DNA of 64,000 nt from Edwardsiella ictaluri ATCC 33202 (GTDB lineage Bacteria > Pseudomonadota > Gammaproteobacteria > Enterobacterales > Enterobacteriaceae): assembly GCF_000264785.1 (NCBI RefSeq), contig NZ_AFJI01000023.1, positions 44,704-108,703 on the forward strand, written 5' to 3'. Both the position numbers and the translations under genes were made by a program. The notes below the pieces were generated by a model that saw only the letters and a list, made by a program, of their open reading frames with translations, had not been told where the DNA came from and searched no databases. Positions 22,825 to 30,833 of the stretch are shown here, piece by piece. Position 1 is the stretch's first letter. Every line of letters starts with the position of its first letter.

Positions 22825-23610
22825 TTATTTATTTTCTGTTGCATGGTGGCGGTGATAGCCATCCACCATGGCCATAAAAATTTCTCTGGGCGTGTCACCC
22901 AGCGTGCAGAGATAAATATGTACGCTAATAAACATTAAAATAAAGAATGAGAGTAAAAGGTGTCCCTGTAATACCCAGTAGGCGGTTCCTTCGGGCAGGA
23001 ATAGGGGATGGGCGAGGCCGAGACCGCTGAGCAATAGCGCAGGCACCACGAGATACATTATCGTGCAATAGCCTAGCTGCTGTAGCGGGTTAAACTTTTG
23101 CGTTGGGCTGGCGTGGAAGGGATGCGGCTCCGCGTGAAAAATACCGATCAGGTAAAAATGGGCCTGACGCTGACAGCGCGTCGCGATCCCCCGCCAGCGG
23201 ATATGGTAGTGAACGCCATTGGTGCCCAGCGCGTTGAGCAGGATAAAACCACACCACAGTCCCAGTAGCAGATAACCTGCGTAGGGATGCCAGCGCACCA
23301 GCCAGCGGGTGGCCGCCAGGGGGAGTGGGACCGCATGGAGCAGCAGTCCGCTGAACAGTAAAAACAGGAACAGCAGTGCATTGAGCAGGTGCCACAGTCG
23401 CAGGGTGCGTGGGTAAAGATAGAGATGCTCAGCACCGCTACGTACCGCAGGTAGGGGGCGAAGACGGCGGTGCAGTAGGGCATGCAGTATCAGCAGTGCA
23501 CACAGCCCAAGCCAGGCCAGCGCCAGTGTTATCAGCCATTCTGGCCACGCATCGGGTGAATCAACGACGGTGCGTTGCATGAGGTAGGATTGCAGCTGTT
23601 CGGCGGTCAT
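22825..23610 (-). CDS. Membrane cytochrome b subunit, FdnI/PhsC-like quinol oxidase
   Basis: A 261-residue inner-membrane protein with five predicted transmembrane segments (about 24-46, 74-93, 108-127, 178-200, 212-235). Four membrane-located histidines, His74, His108, His217 and His231, fit two b hemes; the 14-residue spacing of the last pair equals that in formate dehydrogenase subunit FdnI. Such subunits oxidise quinol and feed an Fe-S protein. The gene begins 9 bases after the ferredoxin gene and is followed, after 80 bases, by the octaheme cytochrome gene, so it probably supplies that enzyme with electrons. Confidence 0.85.
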   Translation of the reverse strand: MTAEQLQSYLMQRTVVDSPDAWPEWLITLALAWLGLCALLILHALLHRRLRPLPAVRSGAEHLYLYPRTLRLWHLLNALLFLFLLFSGLLLHAVPLPLAATRWLVRWHPYAGYLLLGLWCGFILLNALGTNGVHYHIRWRGIATRCQRQAHFYLIGIFHAEPHPFHASPTQKFNPLQQLGYCTIMYLVVPALLLSGLGLAHPLFLPEGTAYWVLQGHLLLSFFILMFISVHIYLCTLGDTPREIFMAMVDGYHRHHATENK

Positions 23611-23619
23611 GGGCGGCTC

Positions 23620-24255
23620 CTAGTCATCTGCGGTGAGGCGGTAGACGCGGCTGTGGCGTGTGCCAGCCAGGTGATGCTGATAGTGGGGCGCCAGCGCCAG
23701 CTTCAGATCGAATGCCGCAGAGCCAATCTCACCGAAGCTGAGCGCATGGTAGGGACAGATACGCACGCAGATAGGGATATAGCCATGGCGCAGGCGCGTT
23801 GCGCTGCAGAAGTCACACTTATCGGCGACGCGGCGCTGCGGGTGCAGATAGCGTACCTGGTAGGGGCAGGCGCGGATACAGTAGCCGCAGCCTGTGCAGC
23901 GACGGGTATCGATTTGTATCAGGCCATGTGCATCGCGATAGGTGGCCTGACTGGGGCAGACCTCCAGACAGGGCGCCGGATCGCAGTGCTGACAGCCATG
24001 ACGGAAGTGGGGCGGTGTTGCCGCGTGCGGATCGTTGGCAGGCAGTGGGATGATGGCCAGCCGGGCGTAGCCGGGGGCAACCCGGTTGAGCTGGTTGCAG
24101 GCGTTGATACACTCATTGCAGCCGACACACTTTGACTGATCGTGGATCAGGGCAAACTGCTGCCGTTTACGCGTGGAGCTGGATAACAGTATGCCGGGTG
24201 CCAGCAAGATAAATCCGGCGCCGACAATAATGCTGCGGCGTGAATAATGCTTCAT
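23620..24255 (-). CDS. Four-cluster periplasmic ferredoxin (NrfC/FdnH-like), Tat-exported
   Basis: A 211-residue protein beginning with a twin-arginine type signal (SRRSIIVGAGFILLAP). Sixteen cysteines lie in four groups: 43/46/49/53, 88/91/96/100, 120/123/126/130 and 147/150/163/167, enough for four [4Fe-4S] clusters in the NrfC/FdnH/PhsB arrangement. It is the first gene of the cluster and probably relays electrons between the cytochrome b subunit and the octaheme cytochrome in the periplasm. It is 223 bases downstream of hslO, with a terminator between, so it has its own promoter. Confidence 0.88.
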   Translation of the reverse strand: MKHYSRRSIIVGAGFILLAPGILLSSSTRKRQQFALIHDQSKCVGCNECINACNQLNRVAPGYARLAIIPLPANDPHAATPPHFRHGCQHCDPAPCLEVCPSQATYRDAHGLIQIDTRRCTGCGYCIRACPYQVRYLHPQRRVADKCDFCSATRLRHGYIPICVRICPYHALSFGEIGSAAFDLKLALAPHYQHHLAGTRHSRVYRLTADD

Positions 24256-24436
24256 AGATTATCCCATTAAATATATTCGTTTTTTATTTTTATGTTTTCT
24301 ATTTTGGCAGGCGGATTAAATTCTAGAAGGAGGTTGAATAGAGAACAGAGAGAGAGATCAAAAAATGGAGCCTCATTAAAAAGAGGTAGGGAATAATCTG
24401 TCTTTAATATTCCCCGAGTTAATTAAAATAAAATAA

Positions 24437-24464
24437 TAAATAAAAACGGGGGATGATTCCCCCG
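24437..24464 (-). terminator. Terminator of the hslO operon
   Basis: On the minus strand CGGGGGA and TCCCCCG form a 7-bp stem with a 4-base loop, followed by TTTTTATTTA. It is placed 15 bases after the hslO stop codon. Confidence 0.88.
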
Positions 24465-24478
24465 AGGAAAGACGATTA

Positions 24479-25360
24479 TTAGTGTAGCTGACCCGCTTCG
24501 TCCGGCTGTGCTCCGGCACGTAATGCGTCGATATCGACCCGATCGAACAGGTAGTGGCTACCGCAGTAGTCGCAATGGATATCGATGCTGCCACGCTCAG
24601 CCAACAGCTCTTCCAGCTGCTGGGGTGGCAGGCTCATCAGCGCGCTGGCGCTGCGCCCGCGGGAGCAACCGCAGAGGAAGGCGATCGGCTGTGGCTCAAA
24701 CAGGGTCACCTGCTCCTGATTGTACAGGCGGTACAGCACCTCGTTGGCGGGCAGCGTAAACAGCTCCTGCGGGGTAACAGTGGTCGTAAGGTGCGACAGG
24801 TGAGTCAGATCGTCAACGTTATTGGGCTGCGTCGGCAGGATCTGCAGCAGCATACCGGCCGCCGCCGGTTGACCGTCCTGCTCCCCGGTGAACATAAACA
24901 GGCGGGTCGGCAGCTGCTCGGACTGCATGAAGTAGGCCTCCAGACAGTTGGACAGTGTATCGCCTTCCAGCGCCACGACGCCCTGATAACGCTCTCCTTC
25001 TTTCGGTGTAATGGTGATCACCATGATACCGTTGCCCAGCATGTGTTTCAGGCTGCTGCCATCGGCGATATCGCCCTGCAGGCGGGCGACGCCGCGCATC
25101 TCCTGACGATGGTTGCCATTGATCACCGCCAGCTTCAGCGGACCGTCACCCTGCAGCTGTACTGTGATATCGCCGTCGAACTTCAGGGTAGCGGTCAGCA
25201 GAGTGGTGGCGACCAACAGTTCACCCAGCAGCGCGCGCACCGCGGCCGGGTAGTCGTGGTTTTCCAGTATGCGGGCATAGGTGGCGCTGGCGTTGACCAG
25301 CTCGCCGCGTACGGCCAGATTGTCAAACAGGTAGCGATGTAATTGGTCGTGATGGGGCAT
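24479..25360 (-). CDS. hslO: Redox-regulated chaperone Hsp33
   Basis: A 293-residue cytoplasmic holdase activated by oxidative unfolding. The C-terminal zinc-binding switch is intact: Cys230-X-Cys232 and Cys263-X2-Cys266. The N-terminal substrate-binding domain is conserved ([20 protein letters not shown]). It follows hslR by 23 bases in a leftward igaA-yrfG-hslR-hslO series, as in E. coli. Confidence 0.97.
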   Translation of the reverse strand: MPHHDQLHRYLFDNLAVRGELVNASATYARILENHDYPAAVRALLGELLVATTLLTATLKFDGDITVQLQGDGPLKLAVINGNHRQEMRGVARLQGDIADGSSLKHMLGNGIMVITITPKEGERYQGVVALEGDTLSNCLEAYFMQSEQLPTRLFMFTGEQDGQPAAAGMLLQILPTQPNNVDDLTHLSHLTTTVTPQELFTLPANEVLYRLYNQEQVTLFEPQPIAFLCGCSRGRSASALMSLPPQQLEELLAERGSIDIHCDYCGSHYLFDRVDIDALRAGAQPDEAGQLH

Positions 25361-25383
25361 AGTTCTCTCTCTTCAGGCGCCGG

Positions 25384-25794
25384 TCATTCCGACTGGTCGT
25401 ATTTAAATTTAAGCAGATTGCGGCGCTCTTTTTTATCGGGACGCCGATCCGGGTGTGGCATGCTCAGCGCATTCATCTTGCGGGCCTGGGCAATCGCCTC
25501 GCGCTTGGCAATGCTCTGCGCGGTCTCCTGATATAGCTGGCGTGCCTGCTCAGCGCCGCCGCGCTGGGTGCTGAGGGCAGTCACAATGACCGTACGATCA
25601 TCGTTGCCCTGACGCAGGCGGATCTCGGCGCCGATTTCTACGCTGCGGCTCGGCTTGCCGCGCACCCCGTTGTAGTGTACTTTTCCGCCGTCGATCATAT
25701 CGCGGGCAACGGCGCGGGTTTTATAAAAACGGGCCGCCCACAGCCATTTATCCAGACGTATGCTCTCCTGTTCTTGCCTGGCGCTGGCTTTCAT
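25384..25794 (-). CDS. hslR: Ribosome-associated heat shock protein Hsp15
   Basis: A 136-residue basic S4-domain RNA-binding protein. The S4 motif is visible at residues 10-60 (IRLDKWLWAARFYKTRAVARDMIDGGKV). Hsp15 rescues blocked 50S subunits carrying nascent chains. The start overlaps the end of yrfG by 4 bases (ATGA), so the two are coupled. Confidence 0.96.
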   Translation of the reverse strand: MKASARQEQESIRLDKWLWAARFYKTRAVARDMIDGGKVHYNGVRGKPSRSVEIGAEIRLRQGNDDRTVIVTALSTQRGGAEQARQLYQETAQSIAKREAIAQARKMNALSMPHPDRRPDKKERRNLLKFKYDQSE

Positions 25795-26492
25795 TGTGGC
25801 CTCCTGCCGGTATTGGACCCACCGGTGGTGATGGCCGGCAGCAGGGCTCGGTAGTCACTCATCGCCGGATGGCGGGAAAAGCGTTTTTCTGGTCTGCCGG
25901 AGTCGGGATTGCTGACGCCCAGGCAGTAACGGATACCGAACTGGTGCGCGGCATCGAGGATTGGTTCGGCATCGTCAATAAACAGCGTTCTGGCCGGATC
26001 CAGCCCACACTGATGCTGTACCGCTTGCCACAGGCGTTGATCCTCTTTGGGATAGCCAAATATGTGGGTGGAGTAGAGTAAATCAAGGTGGCTATCCAGC
26101 CCGGTCTGTGCCATCTTCATCGCCAGCCCGTGCGGGTGGGCGTTGGTCAGCAGAATGGTACGGCGCCCGCTGGTGCGCAGGGCATCCAGAAAGGGTAACG
26201 TATCCTGACGCACCTGCACCCGGGCCCCTTGCTCCAAGGTCATGCGGTGAATGTCCAGCCCCAGGCGCTCGCGCCAGTAGTCGAAACAGTACCAGTTTAG
26301 CGTATGGGCTACCGCCTGGTACTCCCGCTGGATCAGCGCCTGAGCATCGGCGCTGGAAATACCGCGCGTCTCGCTTAAGGTCTGTGGCACCAGCGTTAGC
26401 CAAAAGTAGTTGTCAAAGGCCAGATCGATCAGCGTGCCGTCCATATCCAGCAGGACGGTGTCGATATCATTCCAGTCGAGGATGGGAACCAT
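25791..26492 (-). CDS. yrfG: GMP/IMP nucleotidase YrfG (HAD family)
   Basis: A 233-residue haloacid dehalogenase-type phosphatase. Motif I DMDGTL is near residues 16-21, motif II LLTNAHPHG near 115, the motif III lysine is in FGYPKEDQ, and motif IV is FIDDAEPILDAA. The E. coli orthologue dephosphorylates GMP and IMP. About 11 residues (TTGGSNTGRRP) extend the C-terminus beyond the E. coli form. It lies between igaA and hslR. Confidence 0.93.
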   Translation of the reverse strand: MVPILDWNDIDTVLLDMDGTLIDLAFDNYFWLTLVPQTLSETRGISSADAQALIQREYQAVAHTLNWYCFDYWRERLGLDIHRMTLEQGARVQVRQDTLPFLDALRTSGRRTILLTNAHPHGLAMKMAQTGLDSHLDLLYSTHIFGYPKEDQRLWQAVQHQCGLDPARTLFIDDAEPILDAAHQFGIRYCLGVSNPDSGRPEKRFSRHPAMSDYRALLPAITTGGSNTGRRPQ

Positions 26493-26573
26493 GGGCGTAC
26501 TCCGGAAAATGCATGCAGGGCGTGATCGCGTCGCCCAGTATATTTTCCTGACGTCGCCTTGTCATGCCGCACG

Positions 26574-28685
26574 TTAAGGGCGCGGTGGAAGATCGAACGG
26601 TATGATCTTATGGTTGATGCACTGCTCATAGTAATGCTGGATCGCCGGGATTCGCGCCAGCGCGCCGCGCAGGCGTCGCACAAACAGCGTGGCGTTGACT
26701 GCCAGGGTGACGCAGAGTGCCAGCAGCAGCGGCGTCATTAACAGATAGCGCCACAGGGTTAGCCCAGCCGGCTGGCTGTGCAGCATGATATGACGCGTAC
26801 CGTTGGCATCCGTGCTGATCTCCGTGATCACACCGTGGGCCCGGAAAGGGGTATTCAGCAGCAGGCGCGACAGATTTTCCAGCTCGCGCCACTGATCGAC
26901 CGGACTGTAGTCATACAGTGAAACGCTGGGCTGCGGGTGAGCGACCCATTGATGACCCTCATCGCTGCTGATTAAAACCCCCCCCGGCGGCGTAACGGCC
27001 AGCTGCTGCGCCGCCTTATGGGTTTCGCGATAATAAAATGAGGATACCGCGCTGTTGACGATATTGGTCAGCTGGCGGGCGCTGGCCGGTCGCATGAGAA
27101 CATTGACTCCTTCCAGTCCTCCGCCGTGCGCTTTTTTCAGCAGCGCGGGCCAGGATTTACTGTTGCCCAGGTTCACCAGCGAATTCTTGAGCCGGGTACA
27201 TTCGTTTTTCTGAGCGCACAGGGCCTCGGTCTTGAGGACGATCCCGACAAAGTCATCCAGCAGGATCATCCCCGATTTCTGAATGGCACTGGCCAGCGCC
27301 GGACTCACCTTGCTATCGCTGTCGCCGACGGTTAGCTGGAGGGTGACGGTAGACTGCAGTGCGGCGGCGTTATCGATGGTATCCGAGCTCGGCTCCGCCA
27401 TCGGCGAGGCGGTGCCCCAGTAAATGGCGCTGCAGTCGAAGGGCATGAAGGGGTAGCGTTCGCCCTCTTTATAGAAGGTGGGCACGTGGCACATTCCGTT
27501 GCCGCGCAGATCCAGGATATCCCCGACCTGTAGCGGCATCTCCGTCAGCTGCTTCACGCTGGTAGCTGAGAGGGTTTGGGCTCCGTGTAGCCAGGCGGTG
27601 CTGATCTTCAGGGGGATAGTCAGTGACTGAGTGGTCAGCAGAAGGAGTAGCGCGATCAGCGCAGCCGCGCCCAGCAGCGCATTGCGCCCCCACGGCTGCA
27701 GCGGAAACTGGGTAGCCTCGTCGCTGAGAGAGAGGAAGCGACCCTGGCGCACCACCTGACGGTTTTGGTAAATCTCGATATCGGTCGGATGGCCGATATC
27801 CGGGTGAATATAGGGCTGCCAGTGGGGCGGATACAGGAGATCCAGCGTGCCGACGGAGATGTTGCTCAGCTGTTCACCGCAGGATTCGCCAAACAGTCCC
27901 CAGCGCTTGGGGGTCCCGCGCAGCAGATGGATCTCTTTGCATTGCCCGGCGCTGGGTTTCCGGTATAGGCACCAGAGCCCCCAGCCCAGAAACGGCGTGG
28001 CCAACGCCAGCAACCATGGCATCAGGGTCGGGGGAACGATCAGGGCCACGCCGAGTAGAATCAGGGCCAGCGCCGTCGGGATGGCGCGGCGGGCACCGCT
28101 GCGCTGGTGCAGCTGATATTCGGCCAGGGTTTCTCTGCGTACGCCGCACAGATCGACCTGATCGCCCTCGCTTCGGCGGATCGAGGCGGCCCCGCCCAGC
28201 GTCGGCGTCGGTAGCTGCTGGCTGTGCAGGCTCTCGGCCAGCGTATGGCCATTAATGGTGATGACCAGCGGCAGCGTTGCGGTTTTGATCAGCTCCAGGC
28301 TGTTTTCATCGGCGATGTACTTTTCCCAGCACGCGGGCAGATGGATTTCTTGGTTATCCAGGAAGTAGCGGTGTTGGCTGGGCGTATCGCCTGCCAGGGC
28401 ATAGCGGGTGATCGCGTGAGTCACGGAGTACACCCGATCCCCTTGCGGCATCAGACGTTGGTGTCGCAGTGTCAGCATCGGGTCGGCGCTCTCTGATGCA
28501 GTATCCAGTCCACGTAGATAGGCCGCAATCGCCTGGCGCTCTTCCGGATTCAGTTTACGCTGTTTGGTTTTGACAAAGGGAAAGGATGCAGACAACCGCG
28601 ACGCTCTCTTCATTGTGTACCAATAGATATACCCGATAATAACCGCTGTGGGGATAAGATATAGGAGTGCGATGGATACATTCAC
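26574..28685 (-). CDS. igaA: Intracellular growth attenuator IgaA / UmoB
   Basis: A 703-residue inner-membrane protein with an N-terminal membrane segment (residues 5-23), a pair of segments near 205-235, another near 338-360, a large periplasmic region and a last segment near 655-675. IgaA restrains the Rcs phosphorelay through RcsD and is essential in Salmonella when Rcs is intact. The sequence follows E. coli YrfF over its full length. It is divergent from nudE and upstream of yrfG. Confidence 0.94.
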   Translation of the reverse strand: MNVSIALLYLIPTAVIIGYIYWYTMKRASRLSASFPFVKTKQRKLNPEERQAIAAYLRGLDTASESADPMLTLRHQRLMPQGDRVYSVTHAITRYALAGDTPSQHRYFLDNQEIHLPACWEKYIADENSLELIKTATLPLVITINGHTLAESLHSQQLPTPTLGGAASIRRSEGDQVDLCGVRRETLAEYQLHQRSGARRAIPTALALILLGVALIVPPTLMPWLLALATPFLGWGLWCLYRKPSAGQCKEIHLLRGTPKRWGLFGESCGEQLSNISVGTLDLLYPPHWQPYIHPDIGHPTDIEIYQNRQVVRQGRFLSLSDEATQFPLQPWGRNALLGAAALIALLLLLTTQSLTIPLKISTAWLHGAQTLSATSVKQLTEMPLQVGDILDLRGNGMCHVPTFYKEGERYPFMPFDCSAIYWGTASPMAEPSSDTIDNAAALQSTVTLQLTVGDSDSKVSPALASAIQKSGMILLDDFVGIVLKTEALCAQKNECTRLKNSLVNLGNSKSWPALLKKAHGGGLEGVNVLMRPASARQLTNIVNSAVSSFYYRETHKAAQQLAVTPPGGVLISSDEGHQWVAHPQPSVSLYDYSPVDQWRELENLSRLLLNTPFRAHGVITEISTDANGTRHIMLHSQPAGLTLWRYLLMTPLLLALCVTLAVNATLFVRRLRGALARIPAIQHYYEQCINHKIIPFDLPPRP

Positions 28686-29128
28686 GTCGACTCTCCCACG
28701 GTGATCATCGCGCTGCTGTTTTGCCCTTTCTCTGCCCGGCGGCGTGGATATAGCCGCAAAAAACGCAGCGTACTGCCGTAAGGTGATAGAGGAAGTGCAG
28801 TCACAGTGATTATTATGAATGTAATTATATGCTATGGAATGAGTTTGCTTTTCTGGGGCGCTCGTTTTCCCATGACTCAGCCTAACATACCCACTTAGCG
28901 ATCATATCGGTATTGTCCGATTTTTCCTACCATAGGGGTGGGATTATCGGAACAAGTCTCCTTCCTGACCGTGTTGTGGTTCGACAGCGTTGGTAAAATA
29001 ACGGCAACATATGTTGCGAAAATATGAGCATCTGCGCACAATGCCGTAAGGTGTCTTTGCGAGCACAAACGGTTTATCATGCCGGGCCGCCGTCGGCCGG
29101 TGCGAACGCATATCTTTAGGATGTCGGG
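28686..29128. other. 443-base divergent region igaA / nudE
   Basis: No coding sequence was recognised. It holds the promoters of igaA (leftward) and nudE (rightward). One notable element is a perfect 14-bp palindrome, GCAACATATGTTGC, at 29004-29017, about 115 bases upstream of nudE, which could be a regulator binding site. The AT-rich stretch at 28805-28850 may contain the igaA promoter. Confidence 0.45.
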
Positions 29129-29692
29129 TTGAGTATGGATAGTTCCACTAAGAAGCCCAGGATCTTGGGCGTTGAAACCGTGGCGCACTCACGCTTATTT
29201 AACGTCGAGTCCGTTGATTTGGAGTTTAGCAACGGGGTGCGCCGGGTGTATGAGCGTATGCGTCCGTCAGGCCTCGAGGCGGTGATGATCGTTCCTATAC
29301 TGGGGGACGATCTGCTACTGATCCGGGAATATGCGGTCGGCATTGAGGAGTATGAACTGGGTTTTCCCAAGGGGCTTATCGATCCCGGTGAGCGGGTGTT
29401 CCAGGCGGCCAACCGTGAGCTGATGGAAGAAGCCGGCTTTGGGGCGCAGCGTTTTACCCTGCTGCATAAGCTCACGATGGCCCCCTCCTATTTCTCCAGT
29501 CAGATGAACGTGGTGGTAGCAGAAAATCTGTTCGCTCAGCGCCTGCAGGGCGATGAGCCTGAGATGATGCCGGTGATCCGCTGGCCGCTGGACCAGATGA
29601 TGGCACTGCTGCAGGAGCCCGATTTTCACGAGGCCCGCAACGTGAGCGCGCTGTTTTTGCTGCGGGAGTTTCTACTGCGCCGCACCGCCTAG
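29129..29692 (+). CDS. nudE: ADP compounds hydrolase NudE (Nudix)
   Basis: A 187-residue Nudix hydrolase that cleaves ADP-ribose, NADH and diadenosine polyphosphates. The full Nudix box GX5EX7REXXEEXG is present (GLIDPGERVFQAANRELMEE...). The start is uncertain. A TTG at 29129 has AGGA 7 bases upstream, while the ATG at 29135 (MDSSTKKP) is in the same frame but 13 bases from that site. The ATG at 29121 is out of frame and closes after three codons. It is divergent from igaA, as in E. coli. Confidence 0.94.
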   Translation: MSMDSSTKKPRILGVETVAHSRLFNVESVDLEFSNGVRRVYERMRPSGLEAVMIVPILGDDLLLIREYAVGIEEYELGFPKGLIDPGERVFQAANRELMEEAGFGAQRFTLLHKLTMAPSYFSSQMNVVVAENLFAQRLQGDEPEMMPVIRWPLDQMMALLQEPDFHEARNVSALFLLREFLLRRTA

Positions 29693-29912
29693 GACGATGT
29701 GAGTGAATGTGGATAAAAGGGAGCCTGGTAGCCTGCCCCCAGAAACATGGGCAGTACACTGTGATGTGTTTCTGTAGTTCATGCTATGTCAGTATACATC
29801 TTGCCAAGGGGCATCCCCGACAGTATTCCCAGTGACTGGTGGAGCGCAGTTTCACCCAATGTGAGAGGCGATAACCCCGATCTCGATTTTACACTGCTTG
29901 CTTATCCATTTT

Positions 29913-30062
29913 TCAGGGGAATACTTTGTAAGCCACATTCATAATGCTATAGATCAGACATAGTATAAAGATCAGCATATCTCCCTGGCTCAGACCATAA
30001 CGTTCACTTTTCTCATCACGAACACTCTGTGCTATCCGCACCCGGCAACTGTAAATGCTCAC
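29913..30062 (-). CDS. Candidate small membrane-tail ORF (49 codons, GTG start)
   Basis: On the minus strand a frame open after a TAG stop runs from GTG at 30062 to TGA at 29913. The N-terminal half is charged (VRDEKSERYGLSQGD) and the C-terminal half is one hydrophobic segment (MLIFILCLIYSIMNVAYKVF). The internal ATG at 29978 follows GGGAG closely and could start a 21-residue peptide. The family is unknown; it may instead be the tail of a decayed gene. Confidence 0.25.
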   Translation of the reverse strand: MSIYSCRVRIAQSVRDEKSERYGLSQGDMLIFILCLIYSIMNVAYKVFP

Positions 30063-30523
30063 TCTCTTCTACGGCGCACTCCCCATCAGGTTGGTAAAAG
30101 GCCGCCACGGTGGGCGGGCGTTTTTCCGGTGTTTCCGTCTGTGCCCGAGAGGTATTTCCTGCTTGTCCTGCCGTCTGCTTTTTTGTGAACCGTATGAAAA
30201 TATCCGATGCAGTCATGGCTGGGGTTATACGCCAGCCGCCTAAAGACCAGATAGCGGGGCTTAACGGATGAGGTGATATTCCGGCCTATGCGGCCGCCAT
30301 TTGATCAGGGAATGCGTTCTGAATACTGGCGCTATGCTGTTCATGGGAGGAGATAACTTTATTCATCATCAGGATAGTCCTGTCCTCACAACGGGCTGAC
30401 CCACCGCCGCTGAGTTCTGATGAAGGATAGCTACGCCAGACCGCGGCAATAATACAGTGAGAGGCTACGGGTGATACGGGACAGGACACCTGTTGCGGAT
30501 AAACCGTGGGGAGATCACTGAAT

Positions 30524-30697
30524 ATGGGATTACGGCTGAGATGCTTATCGGTAACCCTCATCTTGTGTTTAACGTGCACCGATACTGGTGTGGGGCGAAG
30601 CGGTGCGGCTCAGAGTAACGGTCATATTAAGCTGCGTTTTCTACGGTGCTGGTGGGGGGAGGTCAGTGGCTGGCTGAAAAATTTATGGAAAACCTGA
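30524..30697 (+). CDS. Candidate small exported peptide ORF
   Basis: A 57-residue frame starts with ATG at 30524, with GGGGAG about 10 bases upstream. Its first 22 residues (MGLRLRCLSVTLILCLTC) look like a Sec signal, possibly a lipoprotein signal. The remainder is basic and tryptophan-rich (LRCWWGEVSGWLKNLW). No family was recognised. It lies in the otherwise gene-free nudE-mrcA interval, so it may be spurious. Confidence 0.25.
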   Translation: MGLRLRCLSVTLILCLTCTDTGVGRSGAAQSNGHIKLRFLRCWWGEVSGWLKNLWKT

Positions 30698-30781
30698 GAA
30701 GCAGGCATAAAGGAGTGGCTTACTTTTTGGTTGAATACTCAGTAGACAACAACAACTCTCTATGCCTGTCTTTATTTATGG

Positions 30782-30805
30782 AGAGCCGTCAGGTCTGACG
30801 GCTCT
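30782..30805. terminator. Hairpin terminator near the mrcA 3' end
   Basis: AGAGCCGTCAG and CTGACGGCTCT form an 11-bp stem, with TTTCCC on the rightward side. It lies 28 bases past the mrcA stop codon. The short T-run is on the plus strand, suggesting it closes rightward transcription entering from the nudE side and may also act at the mrcA end. Confidence 0.6.
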
Positions 30806-30833
30806 TTCCCATTAGTGAAAATGAGGGGGGCTA

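Larger units (their letters stand above)
29693..30833. other. 1.1-kb region without a recognisable gene between nudE and mrcA
   Basis: In E. coli nudE and mrcA are adjacent; here 1,141 bases separate their ends. No complete known gene is readable. Short open frames exist on both strands (two are listed separately as low-confidence features). The segment shows no terminal inverted repeats or transposase motifs that I can see. A GC-rich hairpin CTGCCC...GGGCAG follows nudE at about 29733-29754. It may be a decayed insertion or hold a small RNA. Confidence 0.5.

Noticed and set aside
30055..30243. Plus-strand 62-codon frame in the nudE-mrcA interval
   Set aside because: No ribosome-binding site or recognisable motif; opposite frames are equally open, so there is no basis to choose it.
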